DNA from: Dehalococcoidia bacterium
Lineage (GTDB): Bacteria > Chloroflexota > Dehalococcoidia > SAR202 > UBA826
Direction: 5' to 3'
Assembly (NCBI GenBank): GCA_012965485.1
Contig: DTSF01000249.1
Location: forward strand, 1-7,606
DNA length: 7,606 nucleotides
Part shown: positions 1 through 5,672 of the stretch, piece by piece
Position numbering within the stretch: the stretch's first letter is position 1
How the letters are laid out: each line of letters opens with the position of its first letter
Translations under genes and position numbers: made by a program
Notes under the pieces: generated by a model
What the model was told of the DNA's origin: nothing
The model's input: only the letters and a program-made list of their open reading frames with translations
The model's database searches: none

Positions 1-356
1 AAGCTGAACAAAATGCAGAAGAAGATCGGCAAAAACGTGAAATGGTTGAAATTCGAAATACCGCTCAATCGGCTGTATTCGCAGCAGAGACATTGGTTAA
101 AGAAAATGAGGAGCATATTGATGCTTCACTTAAAGATGAGGTGGAGCAAAAAATATCTGATTTGAAGGCTGCTTTGGAGGGGGATGACAATTCCACTATT
201 GAACCGGCGCTTCAGCAACTTCAAGAATCTCTTCAGAAGATAGGTCAGGAAGTTTACGGAAAAACCGGTGAGGCACCTGGAGCGCCGCCGGAGGAAGAAA
301 CCCCTTCACAGGATGATCCGGACAATACCGTCGAAGGTGAATTTAGAGAGGTTTAA
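1..356 (+). CDS. dnaK: Chaperone DnaK (Hsp70), C-terminal fragment
   Basis: The window opens inside this gene. The reading frame starts at base 3 and gives 117 residues before a TAA stop. It begins AEQNAEEDRQKREMVEIRN, which matches the alpha-helical lid of the DnaK substrate-binding domain (E. coli has AEANAEEDRKFEELVQTRN). The fragment continues through amphipathic lid helices (LKDEVEQKISDLKAAL, then LQQLQESLQKIGQEVYGK), a Pro/Glu/Asp-rich disordered tail, and the short charged end VEGEFREV. That end corresponds to the C-terminal motif that binds co-chaperones and client segments in many bacterial DnaKs. The ATPase and beta-sandwich domains lie off the left edge. DnaK is a cytoplasmic ATP-driven chaperone that works with DnaJ and GrpE; neither partner gene is downstream here, so dnaK ends its transcription unit at the hairpin that follows. 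The internal ATG at 42 is not a start. The family call is secure; nothing can be said about the missing domains. Confidence 0.94.
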   Translation, partial: AEQNAEEDRQKREMVEIRNTAQSAVFAAETLVKENEEHIDASLKDEVEQKISDLKAALEGDDNSTIEPALQQLQESLQKIGQEVYGKTGEAPGAPPEEETPSQDDPDNTVEGEFREV

Positions 357-358
357 TT

Positions 359-393
359 TTTAAGAGGGGGAAAATGGTTTTCCCCCTCTTAAA
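359..393. terminator. Bidirectional intrinsic terminator between convergent genes
   Basis: A perfect inverted repeat with a 16-bp stem (359-374 pairs with 378-393) closes a 3-nt loop, TGG. The core is five G:C pairs flanked by A/T pairs on both sides, so a T-rich arm ends the hairpin on either strand. It starts 3 nt after the dnaK stop and ends 8 nt before the stop of the minus-strand DUF3500 gene, exactly where a shared terminator for two convergent genes is expected. The T-runs beyond the stem are short (AAATATAAT on the plus strand), so the A/T outer stem probably contributes the weak RNA:DNA hybrid. Confidence 0.88.
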
Positions 394-400
394 TATAATC

Positions 401-1387
401 CTACAGTACGTGGTAGGCCAGCAGGTGCTGCCTCATGACATCTTCTGCGAAATCGTTGTCTACATCTCGCCATACAGAATGTATGTGATTCGCACCGTTT
501 TGTCTGTTGTCGAATTCCACCACGAAATTTCCTCCGTGAATTCTGTAGTAGTGTTCACCGCTAGCATCAGTAGCACCACCCCAGGCAAAATGAATATTTT
601 CTAATCCATATTTTTCAAGGTCGTCAAATTTTTTCTGTGCTAATTCCTCGGGCACCTGATTTATGTATTCCGATATTAGAGACTCGATAATTTCTCGTTG
701 TGTTCCTGTCATTTTTGAGATTGATAGGCCTTCCTCTGCGGGTAAGGAAACTTTGGAGCTGTTGTATGTAATTATGTCGTACGGTGCGGCCCCATAAATT
801 ATCGCCTTCTTTTTCTGTCCTTCATCAAAGTTACTCATTAAGTCGAACGCAATATCTTCCCGGCGGCTCAGAATTCGCAGACCATTTTTGGGTCCCTGTC
901 TGACCTCGGCGGGGTTAGCTCCAAAGAAAAAAGGTGTCATAGATATGATTTCACTTTTCCAGACGCTGAAATGTAGCGAAACATGATGTCCTTCTGCCCT
1001 CCAGGCCCAAGGATCATCTCCACCAGGTGTTCCAAATATAGTGAAATAATACAATTCAGGATCTCTTTTGAATGATTTCACACCTCTCTCTTTCTCAAGA
1101 GGTCCCAATACGTCTTCAAGAGCAATTATTTGTCTAGCTTGCTCGTATGATCTTTCAGTCAGACCAGTTGACATCAACTTAAAAGCCAAATCCCTTTGAT
1201 TGGGTTCCATGTCCCTCAAGGCCAAACCGTGGCGGTTCATAGGGGGGTAGTACCAAAATATTCTTTCCCCATCCAAATATTCGAAACAAGCTTTGCTTTT
1301 TTGGTTCGGCGAAAGATTTTCTAAAAATTTGGAACCAGCTTCGGTCATTTGTTGGACCAATTTGCTGTGTGCTTTAGTTGCTGCCAT
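401..1387 (-). CDS. DUF3500 family protein
   Basis: This 328-residue protein matches my recollection of DUF3500 along its whole length. Recognisable blocks are YYPPMNRHGLALRDM (47-61), WAWRAEGHHVSLHF (127-140), PFFFGANPAEVRQGP (152-166), HYYRIHGGNFVVEFDN (279-294) and NHIHSVWRD (300-308). The function of the family is unknown. Many of the block residues are His and Trp (H53, H134, H135, H138, H279, H284, H301, H303), which suggests a metal, haem or other ligand site; that is inference. No signal peptide or membrane segment is visible, so the protein is probably cytoplasmic. The start is supported by AAGGAGG (minus strand, 1394-1400) 6 nt before ATG. It lies 82 nt downstream of the propeller gene on the same strand and could be co-transcribed with it, although a weak promoter-like pair (TCGAAC, 17 nt, TATTAA) occurs in the gap. 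Its 3' end meets the shared terminator with dnaK. Confidence 0.82.
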   Translation of the reverse strand: MAATKAHSKLVQQMTEAGSKFLENLSPNQKSKACFEYLDGERIFWYYPPMNRHGLALRDMEPNQRDLAFKLMSTGLTERSYEQARQIIALEDVLGPLEKERGVKSFKRDPELYYFTIFGTPGGDDPWAWRAEGHHVSLHFSVWKSEIISMTPFFFGANPAEVRQGPKNGLRILSRREDIAFDLMSNFDEGQKKKAIIYGAAPYDIITYNSSKVSLPAEEGLSISKMTGTQREIIESLISEYINQVPEELAQKKFDDLEKYGLENIHFAWGGATDASGEHYYRIHGGNFVVEFDNRQNGANHIHSVWRDVDNDFAEDVMRQHLLAYHVL

Positions 1388-1469
1388 TTCTAGCCTCCTT
1401 CGTTCGATTAATTAATATTTCTTTCGTATTGGTTGTTCGACGTACATTAGCATCTACTATGCGCAGTTA

Positions 1470-2420
1470 CTAGGCTTTAGCTAGTTTTTGGAAGCTTCTG
1501 AGAATATCAGGAGGAGTAGTGTAGTGACTCATATTTGTTCTAGCGACTTCTGCGACATATATGCTTAAATTTGAATCAAGGCACAAGCCATGCGGAGCAG
1601 CGAATTGACCGTTTTCAAATCCATATCCCATGTCTCCAATTCGTTCTAATACTTTTCCAGATTGGTCCAAAACACTGACTCTGGGACCTATGTTGGGCAC
1701 ATTTTTACTTACATTGTTTCCGTAACCTAACTCGGCAACGTAAATTCTTTGTTGTTCATCTATGTAAATAGCACATGGCCTGTGAACATTTGACCAAGCG
1801 GCTTCAAATCTTCCGCTTTTATCGAAAACTTGTACTCGGTGATTCTCTCTATCACAGATATAAATATAACCGTTTTTGTCTGTTGCAATGTTGTGTATGA
1901 TGTTGAACTCACCTTCACCAGTTCCGGGCCCCCCCCATGATTGCAGGAGATTTCCGTCAGGGGAATATTTATGTATTCGAGAATTTCCGTAGCCATCTGT
2001 CACAAAAATGTCGCCTGTTTCTGGGTCTGTTGCGGTGTGGGTACATCTATTGAAAGGTTCTCCACTGAATAGCCCTGAAGGATTTCCTGGATTTCCTATT
2101 GTCATTAGTACCTTTCCGTCAAGAGTGCATTGTCTAACTGTATGATCGCCATCATCCGTGCAATACAAGGTGTTGTCTGGTCCTCTACTTACACCATGCG
2201 CTCTTGTGAATACACCTTCTCCCCATGATTTTAGGAATTTCCCATCTTTATCAAATACCATCATAGGGTGCTCACCGCGGTTAAAAACATATACATTGTC
2301 ATTTTTGTCCGTAGCGACACCAGCGGTTTCAGGCCAAGAGTAGCCAGATGGTATCTGTTCCCAATTATCGACTACGTTATATTTAAAATCGCCATTACCA
2401 ATTGTTACTTGTGGATCCAT
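1470..2420 (-). CDS. NHL-repeat beta-propeller, peptidyl-alpha-hydroxyglycine amidating lyase (PAL)-like
   Basis: The 316 residues form a run of NHL-type blades, each with the pattern 'A-TD-(N/G)-IYV-D-(R/G)-N-RIQVFD-(D/S)G-(K/F)': about 33-66, 76-108, 128-163, 175-209, 216-262 and 276-310. This predicts a six-bladed propeller. The sequence DGYGNSRIHKYSPDG (142-156) closely resembles DGYCNSRIVQFSPSG of the animal PAL domain, the zinc lyase that cleaves peptidyl-alpha-hydroxyglycine into amidated peptide and glyoxylate. Aligning from memory, R48, H75, Y144, H176, R191 and H277 fall on the PAL Arg533, zinc His585, Tyr654, zinc His690, Arg706 and zinc His786; Met784 is replaced by Ala275. A metal site is therefore plausible, but the substrate is unknown because no monooxygenase (PHM) domain is present. 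No signal peptide is seen. ATG is preceded by AAGGA about 7 nt upstream. The coding strand carries a run of eight G at 1929-1936. It is divergent from the MOSC gene and upstream of the DUF3500 gene. Confidence 0.8.
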   Translation of the reverse strand: MDPQVTIGNGDFKYNVVDNWEQIPSGYSWPETAGVATDKNDNVYVFNRGEHPMMVFDKDGKFLKSWGEGVFTRAHGVSRGPDNTLYCTDDGDHTVRQCTLDGKVLMTIGNPGNPSGLFSGEPFNRCTHTATDPETGDIFVTDGYGNSRIHKYSPDGNLLQSWGGPGTGEGEFNIIHNIATDKNGYIYICDRENHRVQVFDKSGRFEAAWSNVHRPCAIYIDEQQRIYVAELGYGNNVSKNVPNIGPRVSVLDQSGKVLERIGDMGYGFENGQFAAPHGLCLDSNLSIYVAEVARTNMSHYTTPPDILRSFQKLAKA

Positions 2421-2483
2421 ATAAGTATCCTTATGTGATTGGTCTATTTATTTTATGGTTCTAATTCATTGGATGTGGACGCG

Positions 2484-2511
2484 ATTATACAACGGTCCTT
2501 TTTATGAAAAA
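2484..2511 (-). promoter_or_regulatory. Possible promoter of the propeller gene
   Basis: Read on the minus strand, a perfect -10 hexamer TATAAT (complement of 2484-2489) lies about 64 nt upstream of the propeller start. The best-spaced -35 is poor (TTTTTC, 16 nt away). It overlaps a short palindrome, CTTTTT-ATG-AAAAAG (2498-2512), which could be an operator or chance in AT-rich DNA. No convincing promoter for the divergent MOSC gene is seen in the same gap. Confidence 0.35.
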
Positions 2512-2546
2512 GTGTAGAATGGGTTCATAAGCGTGAATGCCCCCAT

Positions 2547-2551
2547 GGAGG
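2547..2551 (+). promoter_or_regulatory. Ribosome binding site that sets the MOSC gene start
   Basis: GGAGG ends 9 nt before the ATG at 2561. An in-frame ATG lies earlier at 2537, but it has no purine-rich site in front of it, and the GGAGG would then be inside the coding sequence. The MOSC fold also begins right after 2561 (AGSIVSLRL), so the later start is preferred. Confidence 0.75.
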
Positions 2552-2560
2552 TTACTGATT

Positions 2561-3004
2561 ATGGCCGGTTCAATAGTTTCATTACGATTATGTTTGGGAA
2601 GCCGTGAGCCGATGGAGGAGGTTGCTCAGGCTAATTTTATTACCGGGCAGGGTATGCAGGGTGATAGGCATTTGCGCCCAGACGGGCTGCGTGCAAAGAG
2701 ACAGGTATTGATCATGGATATAGAGACCTTAAACCATTTTGATCTTGAGCCTGGGCAAGTACGTGAAAACGTAACGTTGGAAGGATTAGATTTATCGACT
2801 ATTTCCGCTGGGGATAGGTTGTCTTTAGGTGCCGACGTGGTAATGGAAATCACCGGAGATTGCGAACCTTGCTCTCGTATGGATGAAATACGACCTGGTT
2901 TGAAGGAAGAAATTGATGGAAAGAGGGGCCTCTTAGCATTTGTAGAGAAAGGTGGGGTTGTTTCAGTTGGTGCTGAAGTAGGAGTAAACACCTTTCAGAT
3001 ATAA
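2561..3004 (+). CDS. MOSC domain-containing protein
   Basis: This 147-residue protein is a stand-alone MOSC (MOCO sulfurase C-terminal) domain. MOSC domains are beta-rich modules thought to carry sulfur on a conserved Cys, or to bind molybdenum cofactor for sulfur or hydroxylamine-type chemistry. Visible family features are the opening strand GSIVSLRL, GMQGDRH (31-37), the strand QVLIMDIETL (48-57), VRENVTLEGLDL (67-78), SAGDRLSLG (82-90), the Cys pair in GDCEPCSRMDEI (C101 and C104), and the closing GLLAFVEKGG. The Cys in this last segment is the expected sulfur carrier. Its length is normal for the small single-domain members. There is no aminotransferase or N-terminal barrel domain and no molybdoenzyme gene nearby, so the partner enzyme cannot be inferred. 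It is transcribed alone, divergent from the propeller gene and convergent with the SDR gene 52 nt away. The start at 2561 is chosen for its GGAGG; using 2537 would add eight residues. Confidence 0.85.
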   Translation: MAGSIVSLRLCLGSREPMEEVAQANFITGQGMQGDRHLRPDGLRAKRQVLIMDIETLNHFDLEPGQVRENVTLEGLDLSTISAGDRLSLGADVVMEITGDCEPCSRMDEIRPGLKEEIDGKRGLLAFVEKGGVVSVGAEVGVNTFQI

Positions 3005-3034
3005 GGAAACTTATCTAATTCCAATATCTCCCTA

Positions 3035-3057
3035 ACCTTATTTATTCAAATTAAGGT
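3035..3057. terminator. Weak hairpin between convergent MOSC and SDR genes
   Basis: ACCTTA (3035-3040) pairs with TAAGGT (3052-3057), and an inner TTT/AAA can extend the stem past one bulge. It sits in the 52-nt gap between two convergent genes and touches the SDR stop codon, a normal place for a bidirectional terminator. The stem is AT-rich and short, so the call is tentative. Confidence 0.3.
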
Positions 3058-3806
3058 CAGTAAGTGGCGCGGCCCCCACTTATGTCAAATACGGCGCCAG
3101 TACTGAAAGAGCATTCATCAGACGACAGCCAAGCCACCAAAGCCGCTATTTCGGATATTTCTCCAGTTCTTCCAATAGGTATTCTATCGACCATATATTG
3201 AACTTGCTCTGGAGTAAATTCCTCTAATATACGAGTTTGAACCACGGCAGGAGTAACACAATTTGCCAAAACTCCGGTGCCTGCTAGTTCCTTGCCTATA
3301 GATTTTGTGAGGCCGATCACGGCAGCTTTGGTGGACGAATACGGGACCATGCGTGGATTTCCTTCCTTACCAGCAATAGAGGCTATGTTAACAATTCTTC
3401 CGTAATCTTTTTCTAACATATGGGGGACTACCTCGTGACAAAAAGAAAAGACCCCTCGAAGATTAGTTCTGTATACCCTATCCATTTCCTCAACGTCCAA
3501 TTCCCAAATATTTCCGTTAACCCCACCTATCCCTGCGTTATTAACCAATATGTCTATTTTCCCCCATTTATTAATGGCTTTACTAACCGCTTCTTGAGCC
3601 GTTTTAGGTTCGGAAACATCTCCAATGGAGACTTCTACTTCCTGTGTTCTGGCCGCAATTTCACTAGCCGATTGCTCCATCATATTATCGTCCAAATCTA
3701 CCATTACCAAGTTTGCCCCATCGTTGGCGAGACGTTTGGATATTCCGTAACCAATTCCTGTTGCCGCTCCGGTGACAATGGCTACTTTACCGTCAAAATT
3801 TTTCAT
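3057..3806 (-). CDS. SDR family NAD(P)-dependent oxidoreductase (FabG-like)
   Basis: A complete 249-residue classical short-chain dehydrogenase with every core motif: TGAATGIG cofactor loop (12-19), Asp37 at the end of the second beta-strand (VMVDLDD, favouring NAD over NADP), D63 of the GDV motif, NNAG (89-92), N115, and the catalytic S143, Y156 and K160 in the YSSTK context. It should be a soluble cytoplasmic tetramer that interconverts a hydroxyl and a keto group. The ending SGGRATY resembles SDRs often annotated as sugar-acid (2-keto-3-deoxy acid or gluconate-type) dehydrogenases or FabG-like reductases; I recall this only loosely, so the substrate is left open. The start has AGGAG 6 nt upstream (complement of 3813-3817). 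It is the last gene of a tight unit with manC and the 56-residue ORF (27 nt gap), so it is probably co-transcribed with manC. That could mean a role in sugar metabolism, but a shared operon alone does not prove it. Confidence 0.88.
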   Translation of the reverse strand: MKNFDGKVAIVTGAATGIGYGISKRLANDGANLVMVDLDDNMMEQSASEIAARTQEVEVSIGDVSEPKTAQEAVSKAINKWGKIDILVNNAGIGGVNGNIWELDVEEMDRVYRTNLRGVFSFCHEVVPHMLEKDYGRIVNIASIAGKEGNPRMVPYSSTKAAVIGLTKSIGKELAGTGVLANCVTPAVVQTRILEEFTPEQVQYMVDRIPIGRTGEISEIAALVAWLSSDECSFSTGAVFDISGGRATY

Positions 3807-3833
3807 ATCACTCTCCTAATTTAGTACTGGGGG

Positions 3834-4004
3834 TTAATGAAAAGGGCAAACCCACAAAGCAGCTTTTTCTTCCCATTCATATTGACTTGTTGAGGCTCCT
3901 TTTGCTTTTATCGTTCTATCAGCTAGTCCGTAGGCCGTGGAAAACATCAACGCCACTACTATGACCAACAACGCAGATGGGAATATGAGGGGTATTTCCT
4001 TCAT
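3834..4004 (-). CDS. Small hydrophobic membrane or exported peptide, 56 residues
   Basis: An open frame of 56 codons fills most of the gap between manC and the SDR gene on the same strand, 23 nt after the manC stop and 27 nt before the SDR start. It starts ATG after AGGGGT (9-nt spacer from GGGG) and ends TAA. The N-terminal half is one hydrophobic stretch, about residues 4-26 (IPLIFPSALLVIVVALMFS, then TAYGLA). It is followed by a short polar tail with R30, K33 and K35 and the ending WEEKAALWVCPFH. This could be a single-pass membrane anchor (positive residues after the segment favour a cytoplasmic C-terminus) or a signal peptide cut after GLA, leaving about 29 residues. I do not recognise the family. 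Coding is supported by position, spacing and the composition contrast between the two halves; it remains a prediction. A possible role is as a small subunit or accessory of a membrane complex. Confidence 0.6.
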   Translation of the reverse strand: MKEIPLIFPSALLVIVVALMFSTAYGLADRTIKAKGASTSQYEWEEKAALWVCPFH

Positions 4005-4027
4005 GTAAAGTTACCCCTACCCTTTCT

Positions 4028-5473
4028 TCATAAACGTGATTTGCCTGAAGCCCTATCATATCTATCTTCGAGTCTAACAATGTCGTCTTCTCCAAAGTAT
4101 GAACCCGATTGCACCTCTATGATTTCAAGATTTTCGCCTTTGTTATTTTCCAGTCTATGCTGGACCCCCTTTGGTATGTACGTTGATTGATTCTTTTCTA
4201 GTGTCATTGTCTCACTGCCCCTTGTAACTGTCGCAACTCCAGATACCACCACCCAATGTTCTGTTCTGTGGTTATGTATTTGCAGTGAAAGCGCATGTTT
4301 CGGCAAGACAGTTAGTCTTTTAACCTGGAATTCTTTTCCGCTATCTAAAATTTCATAATGCCCCCATGGTCGAAATACTTTCTTGTGGCTTTCGAAAATC
4401 GCTGTGCTTTCAACTGGGATTTTATTCACTAAGTCTTTAATTTTGTGTTCTTGATTCCTATTTGCTACCAGTATCGCATCTGGTGTCTCTACAATAATCA
4501 GATTGTCAACATGAGAAGCCGCTACAATCCGGTGGTCGCTCACGAGTATGGAATTTTGGACGGAGTCAGTAATAACATCGCCCTTCACCAGGTTGTTTGA
4601 TTTATCAGGAATTTGAGAGCTCATGAAAGAACTCCACGATCCTAAGTCTGACCACGGTGATTTTAAGGGAATCACCCAATTCTTAAAGGCATTTTCAGAA
4701 TTTTTCAGGTTCTCCATGACGGCATGATCGATAGATTTGCTTGGGCAATCGTCTAGTGATTCAGGTTCCGGACGAAAGAATATGCCATCTTCTGTCCCAT
4801 TTTGAATGGATCTTTCACAGGCCTCTAAAATTCTTGGAGAGTGGATTTTCAAGTTATGAATCCATGAACTAGCTTTTACAAGAAACATCCCACTGTTCCA
4901 TAGGAATTCTTTAGACTCATGCATTCTCTGTGCGGTCTTAGAATCTGGCTTTTCGTGAAACCCTTTCAATTCAAAGTAGGCATTTTTTGTAGGGTTACCT
5001 TTTTGGATATAGCCAAAGTTTATGTCGGGGTTTTCAACATCTATTCCAAACGTAACTATCCCTCCGTCCTCTGCTAATTTAGAGGCAGTACCTACAACCT
5101 CAAAGAAATTTTCATCTTCCTCTATAAAATGGTCGGATGGCATTGAAAATAAAATAGGGTCTCCCAAATTCCGCAAAAGGTAGAGTGCTGCAAGCGTCAA
5201 GGCGGGAGCTGTATTTTTAGGTAAAGGCTCCAAAAGAATTTTTTCAACTTGAGCTGATATGGAATTCAGGTGGTCGGTTAGTAAAAATCGATTTTGTTCG
5301 TTGCAAACGATGACAGGGAGAGCTAATTCCAAGTTCAGTGATCGCTGCACCGTGTTTTGGATTAAAGATGTTTGACTATTATTGGTGAGAAAAGGTTTAG
5401 GATATTGATTTCGGGACAGCGGCCACAAACGTTTACCTGAACCACCTGCCAATATAACTGGTCTCAAATTCAC
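4028..5473 (-). CDS. manC: Mannose-1-phosphate guanylyltransferase / mannose-6-phosphate isomerase
   Basis: A full-length bifunctional type II enzyme (481 residues, the usual length for ManC/AlgA/XanB). The N-terminal nucleotidyltransferase domain (about 1-345) makes GDP-mannose from GTP and mannose-1-phosphate. It has the signature AGGSGKRLWPLSR..YPKPF (9-28), the LLEPLPKNTAPA loop (80-91), the metal-site MPSDHFI (111-117), FGYIQKG (153-159), FHEKPD (172-177), WNSGMFL (192-198) and WSDLGSW (274-280). The C-terminal cupin domain (about 365-470) interconverts fructose-6-phosphate and mannose-6-phosphate. It carries PWGHYE (369-374), LQIHNHRTEHWVVVSG (397-412) and STYIPKGVQHRLEN (430-443), with probable zinc ligands Q398, H400, E405 and H439. 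The product feeds surface polysaccharide or glycoconjugate synthesis. The start codon is GTG, with a weak AGAGG 11 nt upstream; no nearby ATG fits better, and the protein must include the nucleotide-binding motif at residue 9. It is first in a unit with the small ORF and the SDR gene. No glycosyltransferases are in view. Confidence 0.95.
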   Translation of the reverse strand: MNLRPVILAGGSGKRLWPLSRNQYPKPFLTNNSQTSLIQNTVQRSLNLELALPVIVCNEQNRFLLTDHLNSISAQVEKILLEPLPKNTAPALTLAALYLLRNLGDPILFSMPSDHFIEEDENFFEVVGTASKLAEDGGIVTFGIDVENPDINFGYIQKGNPTKNAYFELKGFHEKPDSKTAQRMHESKEFLWNSGMFLVKASSWIHNLKIHSPRILEACERSIQNGTEDGIFFRPEPESLDDCPSKSIDHAVMENLKNSENAFKNWVIPLKSPWSDLGSWSSFMSSQIPDKSNNLVKGDVITDSVQNSILVSDHRIVAASHVDNLIIVETPDAILVANRNQEHKIKDLVNKIPVESTAIFESHKKVFRPWGHYEILDSGKEFQVKRLTVLPKHALSLQIHNHRTEHWVVVSGVATVTRGSETMTLEKNQSTYIPKGVQHRLENNKGENLEIIEVQSGSYFGEDDIVRLEDRYDRASGKSRL

Positions 5474-5526
5474 AACTGGTAGAACCTCTCAGGGACTCAG
5501 TACAAAGTAAGGGTTATTCATCGAAG

Positions 5527-5556
5527 ATTATAAATTTTTTTCAATAAATGGGTCAA
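5527..5556 (-). promoter_or_regulatory. Sigma70-type promoter for the manC unit
   Basis: On the minus strand, TTGACC (complement of 5551-5556) is followed after 18 nt by a perfect TATAAT (complement of 5527-5532). Transcription would begin near 5520, leaving a leader of about 45 nt before the manC GTG. The spacer is A/T-rich. This is the best promoter in the window and would drive manC, the 56-residue ORF and the SDR gene. Confidence 0.72.
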
Positions 5557-5573
5557 CAAATTGAACGGATATA

Positions 5574-5603
5574 TTGTGTGAAGATGACCTTGTAAAATAA
5601 AAT
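5574..5603 (+). promoter_or_regulatory. Possible promoter for the second SDR gene
   Basis: TTGTGT (5574-5579) and TAAAAT (5598-5603) are separated by 18 nt and point toward the SDR gene, with an implied leader of about 60 nt. Both boxes deviate from consensus, and the region is AT-rich, so this is a weak call. It lies back to back with the manC promoter in the 199-nt divergent gap. Confidence 0.3.
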
Positions 5604-5672
5604 CCTTTAACGAATTCCTATTTGGTGGTAGGGTAATCAGCTTGTTATGGGAATTATATAAGGAGAAATATT

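Noticed and set aside
374..604. Plus-strand open frame of 76 codons starting in the terminator loop
   Set aside because: It begins inside the hairpin and lies antisense to the C-terminal coding region of the DUF3500 gene; it has no ribosome binding site and no recognisable domain.
1760..1996. Minus-strand 78-codon frame inside the propeller gene
   Set aside because: It is the alternative frame of a well-supported gene on the same strand; its sequence has no family features and a poor start context.
2626..2991. Minus-strand 121-codon frame opposite the MOSC gene
   Set aside because: It is entirely antisense to the MOSC coding region; the plus-strand protein has clear family motifs and a ribosome binding site, this one has neither.
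3420..3824. Plus-strand 134-codon frame opposite the FabG-like SDR
   Set aside because: It is the antisense shadow of a gene with intact SDR motifs; Phe- and Ser-rich composition is typical of reverse-frame translation.
3057..5473. A new GDP-sugar pathway formed by manC, the small ORF and the SDR
   Set aside because: GDP-mannose-modifying enzymes such as GMD or GMER are extended-type SDRs with a YxxxK in a different context and about 320 or more residues; the SDR here is a classical FabG-type enzyme, so no GDP-sugar step is supported.
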